Origin: CAYRLW01 sp964425215
GTDB taxonomy: Bacteria; Spirochaetota; Spirochaetia; Treponematales; Breznakiellaceae
Reading direction: 5' to 3'
Assembly: GCA_964425215.1 (NCBI GenBank)
Contig: CAYRLW010000003.1
Coordinates: forward strand, 73,340-137,339
Length of the DNA: 64,000 nucleotides
The notes under the pieces are model-generated. The model searched no databases, was not told where the DNA came from, and saw nothing but the letters and a program-made list of their open reading frames with translations. Each line of letters begins with the position of its first letter. Position 1 is the stretch's first letter. This document shows positions 52,215-61,799 of this stretch, in pieces. The position numbers were made by a program, and so were the translations under genes.

Positions 52215-54356
52215 CTACTGCCGAACCGTCGCGAGCACCTGTCCGGATTCAATCTGATCCCCCTGTTTGACCATGAGGCCTTCGATTATCCCCGAAACAG
52301 GGCTATTTATGGGGGTTTCCATTTTCATGGATTCCATTACCAGGATGGATTCCCCGGCGGCTATCTTTTCTCCCACCTCTTTGTAAATTCTTAATACGAG
52401 TCCAGGTAGGGGAGATTCAATCTTAGATACTACCCCAGTTCCTTCCGGACTCCCTGTGTTTTGGGGAATGGACCGACTTCCCGCTTCTGCGGCCCGAGCC
52501 ACGGTGTTCATACTTCCGTGGGCAAGGGTATTTACCCGGAACAATACGGTTCCCGCTTCGATTTGGTCCCCCTGCATGATGCATATTTCTTGAATTATTC
52601 CGGAGTAGGGAGAGTTTATCGGGGTCTCCATTTTCATCGATTCGATTACCACCACCGTTTCGCCAACCGCTACCTTATCGCCGGGCTTTTTTTGAATTTT
52701 AAGGACCAATCCCGGTAGGGGAGATTCTACCGCGTGGGTTTCGCTGACCCCGGGAATTTCTTTTGCTTTAGGCAGAATCGTTGTTCTGGCTACCGCCTCC
52801 GCGTCTATGCCTTCCTTGACTTGAAAGTTATACGTAATTCCGTTGACCACTACCATGTTTCCGTTGAATTTTACCCCGTAAGCTTTATTAGCCAGGGTTA
52901 CGGTAATCGCGTCGGCCTTTTTGGTCGAAACGCTGGTAACTTGGGGGGCTTTTTCGTCGGAGAGCTTGCGGACCCCGATTTTGGCTTGACCCTTTAGGAA
53001 TAAAATTCCCTTGTCTTGGCACGTGGCGGCGATAAACAAATTCTCGTCGGTTTTTTCAATCCCCGCTTCTTCGAGCATTTTGGAGGCCGCCGCTAAACCC
53101 TTATGGGGGTTCCTATCGTTGATTGCCAGGGGACTTTCGGTGGTGGGAGACAGGTTTAACTGTTGTCCCGCGATTTTAACCACCTCGCTGTCCGCGGGGA
53201 TGGGGGTTTTTCCAAAATAACCCAGGACCATTTTCCCGTATCCTTCTGCAATCTTTTTCCAGGGTCCAAACATGACGTTGTTAAAGGCCTGTTGGAAATA
53301 AAATTGGCTTACGGGGGTGACGGAGGTGCCAAAGCCTCCCTTGGCTACGGATTCACCCATGGCTTTGATAACCTCGGGGTATTTATCCAAAAGTTTATTA
53401 TCCCGGAGCATCTGGGTGTTCGCCGTCAAGGCGCCCCCCGGCATGGGGAAGAAGGGGATAAGGGGTTCTACCCGGGTCGCTTCCGGCGGGAGCATATAGT
53501 CCGCCATGGCATCTTTAAACTGTTCTTCCAGGGCGACAATTTTGTGGATATCGATGTCTAGTGTATATTCCGTTCCCCGTAAGGCGTGCCACAGGGTGAT
53601 GATATCGCTTTGGCAGGTGCCTCCGGACACCGGAGCCATAGAAAGATCGACCTGGTCAGCCCCCGCCTCGATGGCGCTGATATAACTGACCGTTCCGGTC
53701 CCGGCGGTTTCGTGGGTGTGGAACACGATACGGGTTTCGTTGCCCAGCAATTTTCGAGCCGCTTTAATGGTTTCAAATACCTTACGGGGGCGGGATGTCC
53801 CCGATGCGTCTTTAAAACAGACCGAATCGTAGGGAATGTCCGCGTCAAGAATTTTCTTTAGGACATCCATATAAAACTCCGGCGTATGGGCTCCCTCGCA
53901 ACCGGGGGGCAACTCCATCATCGTGATGGTGACTTCGTGACGGAGTCCCGCGTCTCGGATGCATTGGCCGGAATAAATCAAATTTTGCACGTCGTTGAGG
54001 GCATCAAAATTCCTGATCGTGGTCATTCCGTGTTTTTTAAAAAGTTGAGCGTGGAGTTTGATTACGTCCGAACTTTGACTGTCCAATCCCACCACGTTAA
54101 TTCCCCGCGCTAGGGTCTGCAGATTAGCCCCGGGCCCTGCGGCCTTACGAAATTGATCCATCACGTCGAAGGCGTTTTCGTTGCTGTAGAAAAAGGGCGA
54201 TTGGAACATAGCTCCGCCCCCGGCTTCAAAATGGCTGATTCCCGCTTCGGCGCAGGCTTGCACGAGGGGCAAATAGTCCTTAGAAAAAACCCGGGCCCCG
54301 TATACGGATTGAAACCCATCCCGAAAGGCCGTTAACATAAAATCTATCTTTTTCAT
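52215..54356 (-). CDS. oadA: Oxaloacetate decarboxylase alpha subunit with two biotinyl domains
   Basis: 713-residue carboxyltransferase/biotin carrier subunit. The N-terminal barrel starts with TAFRDGFQS, has the carbamylated-Lys region VCFKDASGTSRP and the metal site FHTHETAGTG. A PYC_OADA domain follows to about residue 470. The C-terminus has two tandem biotinyl domains (about 565-632 and 647-713), each with the biotinylation motif ESMKMETPINSP; one is usual. The duplicate may let one subunit carry two carboxybiotins. It is the third gene of the oadB-oadG-oadA operon, with AAGGA before the ATG. Confidence 0.93.
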   Translation of the reverse strand: MKKIDFMLTAFRDGFQSVYGARVFSKDYLPLVQACAEAGISHFEAGGGAMFQSPFFYSNENAFDVMDQFRKAAGPGANLQTLARGINVVGLDSQSSDVIKLHAQLFKKHGMTTIRNFDALNDVQNLIYSGQCIRDAGLRHEVTITMMELPPGCEGAHTPEFYMDVLKKILDADIPYDSVCFKDASGTSRPRKVFETIKAARKLLGNETRIVFHTHETAGTGTVSYISAIEAGADQVDLSMAPVSGGTCQSDIITLWHALRGTEYTLDIDIHKIVALEEQFKDAMADYMLPPEATRVEPLIPFFPMPGGALTANTQMLRDNKLLDKYPEVIKAMGESVAKGGFGTSVTPVSQFYFQQAFNNVMFGPWKKIAEGYGKMVLGYFGKTPIPADSEVVKIAGQQLNLSPTTESPLAINDRNPHKGLAAASKMLEEAGIEKTDENLFIAATCQDKGILFLKGQAKIGVRKLSDEKAPQVTSVSTKKADAITVTLANKAYGVKFNGNMVVVNGITYNFQVKEGIDAEAVARTTILPKAKEIPGVSETHAVESPLPGLVLKIQKKPGDKVAVGETVVVIESMKMETPINSPYSGIIQEICIMQGDQIEAGTVLFRVNTLAHGSMNTVARAAEAGSRSIPQNTGSPEGTGVVSKIESPLPGLVLRIYKEVGEKIAAGESILVMESMKMETPINSPVSGIIEGLMVKQGDQIESGQVLATVRQ

Positions 54357-54371
54357 AATCCTTACTCCTTA

Positions 54372-54632
54372 TTACACCGCTTCCCGCAGGGCCTGGTTGG
54401 CCACCGCGATTACCGCGACTATTTCTTCCGGATCTATCGACGGTTCCGCCGCTTCTTGTTGTTGAGCCTCCGATAGGGAGGCGATTTTTTCCACATCCAC
54501 TTTAACCGTGGGCGTAACCGTAGAAGCCGCGACCATCGCGTCGTGAATCTCCTTTAGAGTCCAAGAGATACGAATAAAAACAAAGAGAAGAGCCACAAGA
54601 GTGACCGAAATTATCAATTCTATCGCGTACAT
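54372..54632 (-). CDS. oadG: Oxaloacetate decarboxylase gamma-like subunit
   Basis: 86 residues: one N-terminal membrane helix (AIELIISVTLVALLFVFIRI) and a short acidic cytoplasmic tail with EEIVAVIAVANQAL, as in OadG/MmdD. It links the alpha subunit to the membrane pump. It lies between oadB and oadA (10 and 15 bases away) with a GGAGGG Shine-Dalgarno. Confidence 0.82.
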   Translation of the reverse strand: MYAIELIISVTLVALLFVFIRISWTLKEIHDAMVAASTVTPTVKVDVEKIASLSEAQQQEAAEPSIDPEEIVAVIAVANQALREAV

Positions 54633-54642
54633 ACGGACCCTC

Positions 54643-55887
54643 CTATTTGCTCAAAAGGGTTACATAAATACCCGCGATAATCGCCGTGGTAATGACTCCG
54701 GAGATATTCGCGCCCAACGCGTACTGCATAATCATGGCTTGGGGATTGATGTGGGATACGCTTTTTTGGGCTACCTTGGCGGTACTGGGAACGCAGGACA
54801 CGCCGGCGATCCCGATAACCGGGTTGAATTTGCCGTTTTTAAAGAAGTAGACGATGTATCCACCAATAAGCCCCCCGATCCCCGAAAGAAGCAGGGCCAA
54901 CATTCCCAACAAAAGTAGCGGTAGCACCACTGGGTCAAAAATAACACTGGCTTCACAAAGAATTCCCAGAGTAAGGCCTAAAAAGAGAGTAGCGGTATAG
55001 AGGATTGTATTGGAAACAAGATCTTGAAATGCCTTGATCCCCGATTCTCTGATAGCTATGCCAAGGAAAAGGGAGAAAAACAGAGGCGCCGCTACGGGGA
55101 ACAGGAGGGAGAGTAAAATATCGACGATTACCGAAAACATTAATTTTTGAAAGGACGAAACGCTGGTATCGTGTTTTTGAGGGGGCATGGCGGTACCCCG
55201 GATTGATTTGGGCACCATCAATTTAATAAGATACGGGTACCCACCGTAGGTAAGCCCTAGATAGAGGTATGCCACGACGGTAATGGGGACAAACAGTTCG
55301 GGGGCTAATTTTAGGCTTGTAAAGAGAACCATGGGACCGTCGGCACCCCCTACCATGGCGATTGCCGCGGCCTGTTTTAGGCTAAAGCCGAACAGTTGGG
55401 CGATTGGAAGCACCAAAATAGTTCCCAGTTCCGCGCAAAGGGCCAGGAACATACTGATAAAAGGGTGCATCATCACAAAACCCACGTCTAAAAGACTCCC
55501 GATGCCGATAAAAACCAGACAAGCGATGAGCCCGTTGGAAAAGGCGAAGGTATAAATGGGCTGTAAAAAATCGATTTGCAGGATAGTCATTAGATCCGCC
55601 GCGTTTTTAATCGCGTCGTGGGTTGCCCCGGCTCCGGACTCTACAAAGAGGGTTCCTATGCCCCCATGCAGGCTCAAGGGATCGAAAAACATCACCGCCG
55701 CGTTGACGGTACTCATACCGAGTCCCATGGGGATCATCAGCAGGGGTTCCAAGGTTCCCCGTTTCCCCAGATAGACTAGTAGAATACCGAGCAGAATCAA
55801 TCCTATCCGGGCAAACGCCATAGTAGGATTACCGGAAAAAAGGGTTCCTATTCCTTGGAATACATTAAGTAGAGCATCGAAAGACAT
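54643..55887 (-). CDS. oadB: Oxaloacetate decarboxylase beta subunit (Na+ pump)
   Basis: 414-residue integral membrane subunit that decarboxylates carboxybiotin and exports Na+. Typical segments are GGADGPMVLFTSLKLAPELFVPITVVAYLYL, NPVIGIAGVSCVPSTAKVAQK and the closing NISGVITTAIIAG. It is the first gene of the operon, so the pump and the carboxyltransferase are made together. The start has GAGGAG upstream, and a 15-bp palindrome sits between promoter and Shine-Dalgarno. Confidence 0.94.
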   Translation of the reverse strand: MSFDALLNVFQGIGTLFSGNPTMAFARIGLILLGILLVYLGKRGTLEPLLMIPMGLGMSTVNAAVMFFDPLSLHGGIGTLFVESGAGATHDAIKNAADLMTILQIDFLQPIYTFAFSNGLIACLVFIGIGSLLDVGFVMMHPFISMFLALCAELGTILVLPIAQLFGFSLKQAAAIAMVGGADGPMVLFTSLKLAPELFVPITVVAYLYLGLTYGGYPYLIKLMVPKSIRGTAMPPQKHDTSVSSFQKLMFSVIVDILLSLLFPVAAPLFFSLFLGIAIRESGIKAFQDLVSNTILYTATLFLGLTLGILCEASVIFDPVVLPLLLLGMLALLLSGIGGLIGGYIVYFFKNGKFNPVIGIAGVSCVPSTAKVAQKSVSHINPQAMIMQYALGANISGVITTAIIAGIYVTLLSK

Positions 55888-55899
55888 GATAACTCCTCG

Positions 55900-55914
55900 A
55901 ATAACGTCGTTATT
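55900..55914. promoter_or_regulatory. Palindromic operator in front of oadB
   Basis: AATAACG-T-CGTTATT: perfect 7-bp arms about one base. It lies between a -10-like TATACT (minus strand, 55929-55924) and the oadB Shine-Dalgarno, so a repressor bound here would block transcription start. The regulator is unknown. Confidence 0.6.
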
Positions 55915-56043
55915 AGATGGAACAGTATACCTAACTTTGCCTTTTGAGAACTATTTATCAAATATTTAACAAATTTCTAACAATTTATTTGTTTTTATAC
56001 TATTTGTATGCAATACATAAAATATCTCTAATAATAAGCATCC

Positions 56044-56073
56044 TTGACCCCTCCCTTTATTGTGGGTCATAGT
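56044..56073 (+). promoter_or_regulatory. Promoter of the aminopeptidase gene (leaderless type)
   Basis: TTGACC (56044-56049), 18-base spacer, CATAGT (56068-56073), then six bases to the ATG at 56080. The in-frame TTG at 56044 is this -35 box, not a start codon. Confidence 0.6.
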
Positions 56074-56079
56074 AGTTCC

Positions 56080-57240
56080 ATGGGTACACAAAAATATCAT
56101 CCTTCAAAATTTTCAGAATCCGATCCAATTCCTACGGATGTAATCGAAGCCGCCCGTATCGCCATACGGGATTCCTTACGGGTTAGGGCCCACGAACAGG
56201 TGTTTATCGTTACCAACCCGGACCCCGAGGTGTCTCTCCTTTCCCGGGCCCTGTACGACGCAGCCGTGGAGGTGGGGGCCCAGCCCCTCTTGATGTTTCA
56301 GGGGGCTAAAACCCAGCTCGATTTCGCCGAACGGGGAATTATCGCCGCCTTTTCATCGGAGCCGGAGGTGTTCATTTCCATGAGCGCGGAAAAGTTGGGA
56401 AAGGATCGCCGGGGAATCGCGGAACCCTACTCGTATGGGGGCACCAGCTGGGATCACATTTTCCACCTGCAACTGTACGGAACCAAAACGTGTCGGGCCT
56501 TCTGGTCTCCGGGGACTACAGTGGAATCCTTTATTCGTACCGTACCGATCGATTACGATCTTTTAAAACGCCGCTGTGGGGCTATCGCCGATGTTCTAAC
56601 CAGAGCTGTGTCGGTTCGGGTCCAGGCGCCCGGGGGGACGGATGTAAAGGTGGGGTTACGGGGGCGGACGGCAAAGTCCGACGATGGGGATTTTTCTGTT
56701 GGGGGTCAGGGAGGAAATTTACCGGCGGGGGAAACCTTTATCAGCCCGGAAAACAACACCGCCGAAGGTACAATTGTTTTTGACGGCTCCATGAGCCTGC
56801 ACAACGGGGATATCCTGATTCGGGAGCCGATCCGGTGTGTAGTTCGGGGGGGGTATATCTCGGAGATAGGGGGGGCCAGGGAGGCGGAAGCCCTGCGGGA
56901 AACCGTGGAAATGGCGGAACGGAACGCCCGGGAGTACGAACGGACGGGGAAGCTTCAGAAGGGGAGCGGTGAAATATACGCGAAAAACGCCAGGAATATC
57001 GGCGAGCTGGGTATAGGCCTAAACCCCCGGGCGACTATTTCGGGAAATATGCTGGAGGACGAAAAGGCCTTTTCTACCTGCCACTTCGCCGTGGGGCATA
57101 ACTACGATGAGGACGCTCCGGCTTTGATTCACCTGGATGGTTTGGTGAAAAACCCCACCATCACCGCTCTATTACCCGATGGGACAGCGGTGGTTATCGA
57201 ACGGGAGGGGCGTCTGGAACCGTCGTTCCTCCACCCCTAA
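56080..57240 (+). CDS. M29-family aminopeptidase
   Basis: 386-residue metallo-aminopeptidase of the thermophilic (AmpS/PepS) type. It has the N-terminal domain with LRVRAHEQVFIVTNPD and the metal-binding/active region GNLPAGETFISPENNTAEG, ARNIGELGIGLNP and STCHFAVGHNYDED. It trims N-terminal residues from peptides in the cytoplasm. Its stop overlaps the stop of the convergent kinase gene by four bases. Confidence 0.9.
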   Translation: MGTQKYHPSKFSESDPIPTDVIEAARIAIRDSLRVRAHEQVFIVTNPDPEVSLLSRALYDAAVEVGAQPLLMFQGAKTQLDFAERGIIAAFSSEPEVFISMSAEKLGKDRRGIAEPYSYGGTSWDHIFHLQLYGTKTCRAFWSPGTTVESFIRTVPIDYDLLKRRCGAIADVLTRAVSVRVQAPGGTDVKVGLRGRTAKSDDGDFSVGGQGGNLPAGETFISPENNTAEGTIVFDGSMSLHNGDILIREPIRCVVRGGYISEIGGAREAEALRETVEMAERNAREYERTGKLQKGSGEIYAKNARNIGELGIGLNPRATISGNMLEDEKAFSTCHFAVGHNYDEDAPALIHLDGLVKNPTITALLPDGTAVVIEREGRLEPSFLHP

Positions 57241-60200
57241 ACCGACGGTCTAGGCGCGTTTCCCAGGGCGATCAACTCCTGGGCCAGGGATTGAAGGGTC
57301 TGATGGTCTAAATTTTCCAGGGCTTCTTCTAGCTCGTTGGCCCAACTTTTAAGGGATACGGCCTGGGGCCAGGCTTCGTTAATGGTCCGGGACCGGTCCC
57401 GCAGGGCTTCCCAGGGGGCCAAGAGGAACACCGGCGGCAGGGCTTCCAAAAGGGGAAGCAACTCTTGGCGCAGACGGTTCATAAGGGAATCAAAATCCGA
57501 TGGCCCCACTTCTGTTTGGAGCTCTTGTTTCGTTAGGGGAGTCCGCCGAGTCCTGGCTTTGTTGACGGGTCCCTCGGATAGGGCAAACGCCGATAGTCCG
57601 ACCTTGAAGGGTTTTGGTACATCCCTGGCTTCATCATCCCTAAGCCGATCATCCCTGGCCCCACCCTGCCCAAGCCCAGCATCCCTGGGCCTATCCTCCG
57701 CTACCGCAACCGGCAGGCGAACCGTAAAGGTGGTGCCTTTTCCGACTTCGCTTTCCACGGTGATGGAGCCCCCCATGAGTTCGACCAACCGTTTAACGAT
57801 CGAAAGTCCCAGTCCGGTTCCGCCCTGTTTTAGACTGCTGACGGGGCTTTGATAAAACCTATCGAATATGAGGGGAAGGCTTTCGGGTTCGATTCCTATC
57901 CCCGTATCGGATATTCGAAGCTCCAATTCCTCTATTGATTCGGCTTTATAGGCCACATCGGTTGGGGCGCTATCCCGCGGGAGTCCCTTATGGACCAAAA
58001 GCTCCAAGGTTATACCCCCTTGTGGGGTAAATTTAACCCCGTTTCCCAGTAAATTGATCAATATCTGCCGGAGGAGCCGTTCGTCCGAGATGATGGGTTT
58101 GTCCACGGAGGGATCCAGGAGGGTATGGAGATACAGGTTCCGTTCCTGGAGAGAAACCTGGAAAAGGGCGACCAATTCCTCTATCATCGTTCGAAGATTC
58201 ACCGATCTCCGCTGAACCCACTCTTTTCCCGCCTCTATTCGAGAAAGCTCCAACACGTCGTTAAGGAGACCTAAAAGGCTTCGGGCGTTGCGATCGATTA
58301 TCCCCACCCAATTTTGCCGAGGGTCACCCGCAAGGGCTTGGAAAAGCAGATGGGTATACCCCAGAATCGCGTTTAAAGGGGTTCTGATTTCATGGCTTAC
58401 GGTGGCTAAAAATTGACTTTTTGCCCTATCCGCCGTTTCCGCCCGATCTTTGGAGGCCTTCAATTCTTTTTCTAAGCGGAGCTGTTCCGTCAACTGGGCT
58501 TGGCTCAGGTGGAGCCGCTGATTTTGGGCCGACCACAGGGCCACGAGGCCCAATACAATACCGATAAGGACCGCGTACAGCAAAAACGCCGCAGGGGTAA
58601 CCCAAAAGGACGGTCCCACCACAAGGTCCAGGCTGAGGCCGACGGTATTCCACCGGCCTTCGTTGTTGGACCCCTGGACCCTAAAGACGTACCGTCCCCC
58701 CGGAAGGTTGGTGTAGGAAACGTAATGTCGGCTCCCCGCTTGGATCCAATCCTTATCAAAACCCTCCAAACGGTACCGGTACTGGTTTGCCTTTGGATCG
58801 GAAAAATCCAAAGCCGAAAACTCGAAGGAAATAAAATTTTCGTTATGGGGAACCGTAATGGTTTTAACGTACGAGGCATCCGTGTTCCCCTGGTCGTAGG
58901 GGGCATCCATAATTTTTAAAGACGTTAGCTTTATGGGAGGAATATGGGTATTCCGCTTTATTTGGGCCGACGCGATTTTATTCAGCCCCTCGGTACCCCC
59001 AAAGTAAAGGTACCCCGAGGGACTTTTAAAGCTGGCTTGAGAGAATTCCATCCCCTGCAAGCCGTCCATCATCTTTAGCTGATAGAACAGGTTGGTATCG
59101 CTGTTGTATATGTTTAAACCGTAGCTGGTTCCCAGCCAGAGGCGGCCTTGGGAATCTTCCTGAATCGCTAACACCGAATCATCGCTTAAGCCATCTTTTT
59201 TAAAAATATTCACCCAACGGTCCGTAGCCGGGTCAAACCGAGAAAGCCCCCCGGAGGCGGTTCCTACCCAGAGCCGTCCTTGGGAATCTTCCATGATCGC
59301 CCTAATAGTATCGCTCGGCAGGGTTCCGGGGTCCTTGGGATCGTGTTGATACCGGACAAAACCGTCAAAATGGGGATCGTATCGGTTCAGGCCTCCGTTG
59401 GTACCAACCCACATGCTTCCATGGGAATCCTCAAACAGGCAGTACACCAGGTTATCGCTTAAGCTATGGGGATCCGAAGGGTCAAAGTGGTACCGTTTTT
59501 GTTCCCCCGTTCGGGGATCGTAACGTTCCAAGCCCTTGCGAAAGTACCCGTACCAATGCCGTCCCCGGGAATCTATGGAAAGGGCGTACACGGTAATATC
59601 CGCCAAGGGGCCCCCCGTACCCTCTCCTCCGAGGAAACGCTTGAATTTTCCCGTTTTGGGGTCCAGACGATTAAGTCCCTCGTTGGTGGCTATCCACACA
59701 AAACCCTCCGGATCCACGGCGATTCCGTTGACAATATCGTTGGAAAGACTGGCCGGGTCCCGGGCATCGTATCGATAATGGATAAACTCTTGCGAACCGG
59801 GGTTTAACCGGGATAGGCCCCCGTTATAGGTACCCACCCACAGGGTTCCCTGGGGATCTTCCATGACCGCGTTCACCATCCCGGCGGCGAGGGAGCCACT
59901 TTTTTTTGAGTTGTGGGTATAGAGGGTAAAACTTTCCCGGTTCCTATCCAGCTTATTCAAGGCGCCGCCGTTTGTCCCGATCCACAAAAGCCCCGAAGAA
60001 TCCTTAAAAAGAGAATAGATAATATCGTTGGTAAGACCAAAGGGGCTTTCCGAATCGGCCCTATACTGGTTATACGTTTCATCGGTACGGTTGAGCTCGT
60101 ACAGTCCCCCGCCCCAGCTTCCCGCGTACACCGTATCGGCAAACCCTACTTCCAGGGAATATAAACGGTTGTCGGGGAACGAATAGGTTTGTCCGGTTTC

Positions 60201-61064
60201 TTCGTAGGGGTTGAATCGATACAACCCCCCGTTCCAGCAGGCCACCCAGAGAAAACCCTGGGAATCCTCTTTTGTGGCGAGGATTAAATTGGAGGGAAGG
60301 CTCTTTGGATTTTTAGGGTCGTTTTTATAGGTGATAAAGGAATCGGATTGGGGATTGTACCGGGCCAAGCCCCCGTAGGTGCCAATCCAAAGGGTACCAT
60401 CTTTCGTTTGGACGATCGAACGGACCGTATTGTTGGGCAAGGAACCGGAATACCGGTCATCGGAGGTATAACGGGTAAAGGTTCGCCGTTTTTCGTCCAG
60501 CACGTTTAGGCCGTCCAAAGTTCCTACCCAAAGACGTCCCTTAGTATCCCTAAAAATAGAGGTTACCACGTCGTTAGACAGGCTTTTTACGTTATTTGGG
60601 TCGTGGACAAACCGGCTAAAGCGATGGGTACGCAAATCCAAACGGTTCAGACCTCGGTACGTACCTATCCAAAGAATGCTAGCCGAATCTAAAAAGAGGG
60701 TCTGGACCAGGTTATGGGAAAGGGAATTTTCGTCAAAGGGATCGTTTTGGTAGGTTATAAAGCCGTACCCATCGTACCGCGTTAGACCGCCCTTGGTACC
60801 AAACCATAAAAAACCCTGCTCATCCTGAATAATGCTGGATACGCTGGGGTTTATCAGACCCTCCGACCGCGTAAGATGATCGAAACGGCGTTCTTGGGCG
60901 AAGCCCCTGCCAAAACTTAGGGCCAAGAGCCACAGCAAAAGAGGTAATAAACGATTGCTTCTCCACCAATTCCCCGTACGAAGGGAGCGGACAAAACGCC
61001 AAGAGGCGCGGTGGCCCTTCGTCGGTCGGGATGAGAGAGCGCTAGACCTTTTGGGGAGTCGCAT
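57237..61064 (-). CDS. Hybrid-type sensor: two beta-propellers, Y_Y_Y domain, histidine kinase
   Basis: 1275 residues. An N-terminal export signal (LLPLLLWLLALSFGRGFAQ, about 39-57) precedes about 14 two-component propeller repeats of the LWxGTxGGLxRxD type (residues 75-715, enough for two seven-bladed propellers). A Y_Y_Y domain (FRVQGSNNEGRW, near 825), one membrane helix (about 845-868), HisKA (FLATVSHEIRTPLNAIL) and HATPase_c (DTGIGIEP, GGTGLGLSIV) follow. After the ATPase comes a low-complexity linker with short Arg/Asp repeats and a helical C-terminal domain of about 100 residues, without a receiver. This is the layout of Bacteroides-type glycan sensors. It overlaps the response-regulator gene by 23 bases. 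Confidence 0.92.
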   Translation of the reverse strand: MRLPKRSSALSSRPTKGHRASWRFVRSLRTGNWWRSNRLLPLLLWLLALSFGRGFAQERRFDHLTRSEGLINPSVSSIIQDEQGFLWFGTKGGLTRYDGYGFITYQNDPFDENSLSHNLVQTLFLDSASILWIGTYRGLNRLDLRTHRFSRFVHDPNNVKSLSNDVVTSIFRDTKGRLWVGTLDGLNVLDEKRRTFTRYTSDDRYSGSLPNNTVRSIVQTKDGTLWIGTYGGLARYNPQSDSFITYKNDPKNPKSLPSNLILATKEDSQGFLWVACWNGGLYRFNPYEETGQTYSFPDNRLYSLEVGFADTVYAGSWGGGLYELNRTDETYNQYRADSESPFGLTNDIIYSLFKDSSGLLWIGTNGGALNKLDRNRESFTLYTHNSKKSGSLAAGMVNAVMEDPQGTLWVGTYNGGLSRLNPGSQEFIHYRYDARDPASLSNDIVNGIAVDPEGFVWIATNEGLNRLDPKTGKFKRFLGGEGTGGPLADITVYALSIDSRGRHWYGYFRKGLERYDPRTGEQKRYHFDPSDPHSLSDNLVYCLFEDSHGSMWVGTNGGLNRYDPHFDGFVRYQHDPKDPGTLPSDTIRAIMEDSQGRLWVGTASGGLSRFDPATDRWVNIFKKDGLSDDSVLAIQEDSQGRLWLGTSYGLNIYNSDTNLFYQLKMMDGLQGMEFSQASFKSPSGYLYFGGTEGLNKIASAQIKRNTHIPPIKLTSLKIMDAPYDQGNTDASYVKTITVPHNENFISFEFSALDFSDPKANQYRYRLEGFDKDWIQAGSRHYVSYTNLPGGRYVFRVQGSNNEGRWNTVGLSLDLVVGPSFWVTPAAFLLYAVLIGIVLGLVALWSAQNQRLHLSQAQLTEQLRLEKELKASKDRAETADRAKSQFLATVSHEIRTPLNAILGYTHLLFQALAGDPRQNWVGIIDRNARSLLGLLNDVLELSRIEAGKEWVQRRSVNLRTMIEELVALFQVSLQERNLYLHTLLDPSVDKPIISDERLLRQILINLLGNGVKFTPQGGITLELLVHKGLPRDSAPTDVAYKAESIEELELRISDTGIGIEPESLPLIFDRFYQSPVSSLKQGGTGLGLSIVKRLVELMGGSITVESEVGKGTTFTVRLPVAVAEDRPRDAGLGQGGARDDRLRDDEARDVPKPFKVGLSAFALSEGPVNKARTRRTPLTKQELQTEVGPSDFDSLMNRLRQELLPLLEALPPVFLLAPWEALRDRSRTINEAWPQAVSLKSWANELEEALENLDHQTLQSLAQELIALGNAPRPSV

Positions 61065-61671
61065 CGACGATGTCCTGGGGGAACAATTCGGTAGCGCAAT
61101 CGGGGCAAAGGCTATGGGAGAACATGGCCCCCGTATGCTCGGTGATGTACCGTTCTACCTGGGTCCAGTACCCCTTGTCGGTACGGACTTTTTTGCATTT
61201 TGAACAGATAGGTATAATTCCCTCCAGGGTTTTAACCCTGTCCAAGGCCGCTCGTAATTCGTCGTTTAACCGCCGTTGCTCCTGTAGGGCCCTCTGCAGG
61301 GCCACGTGGGCTTTTACGCGGGCCCGGACTTCCTCCGGATCGAAGGGCTTGGAAATATAATCCACCGCTCCCCGAGAAAATCCGACCAGACGATCTTCCC
61401 GGCTGGTTCGGGCGGTGATAAATATGATGGGAATATCCGTGTATTGCCCATCCTTGGCCAGGCGTTCGGCCACGGTAAAACCGTCCATATCGGGAAGCAT
61501 GACGTCTAGAAGGATGAGCGTAGGACGCCGCAGGGCCACCAAACGGAATAGTTCTTCCCCGTTTTGAGCGATCCCAAAATTATACCCCTCGTCCTTTAGA
61601 CAATGATGGAGGATATGAATATTTTCATGGACGTCATCCACTAAAACCACAAGGGGTAATTCCGTATCCAT
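61042..61671 (-). CDS. Response regulator receiver protein with C-terminal Cys-rich module
   Basis: 209 residues: a receiver domain with phospho-acceptor Asp in LILLDVMLPDMDG (about residue 54) and conserved Lys in ISKPFDPEEV, a coiled linker (ALQRALQEQRRLNDELRAALDRVK), then a module with CSKCKKVR and LCPDC around GYWTQVERYI. That module often follows PAS or receiver domains in sensory proteins and probably binds a metal; its function is not established. There is no DNA-binding domain. It is the likely partner of the overlapping kinase gene, and the pair has no obvious target gene nearby. Confidence 0.9.
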   Translation of the reverse strand: MDTELPLVVLVDDVHENIHILHHCLKDEGYNFGIAQNGEELFRLVALRRPTLILLDVMLPDMDGFTVAERLAKDGQYTDIPIIFITARTSREDRLVGFSRGAVDYISKPFDPEEVRARVKAHVALQRALQEQRRLNDELRAALDRVKTLEGIIPICSKCKKVRTDKGYWTQVERYITEHTGAMFSHSLCPDCATELFPQDIVDATPQKV

Positions 61672-61799
61672 ACTTAACCTACCCCTACAAGGTATAGTAC
61701 AAAATGATATTTTTGCAACCTTATTTTTGAGATTTTAGAGGATTTTAATACCGCCTCCGTTTGCCGGATCCCTATAGCGACTATTAGCTACGGTTGAGT

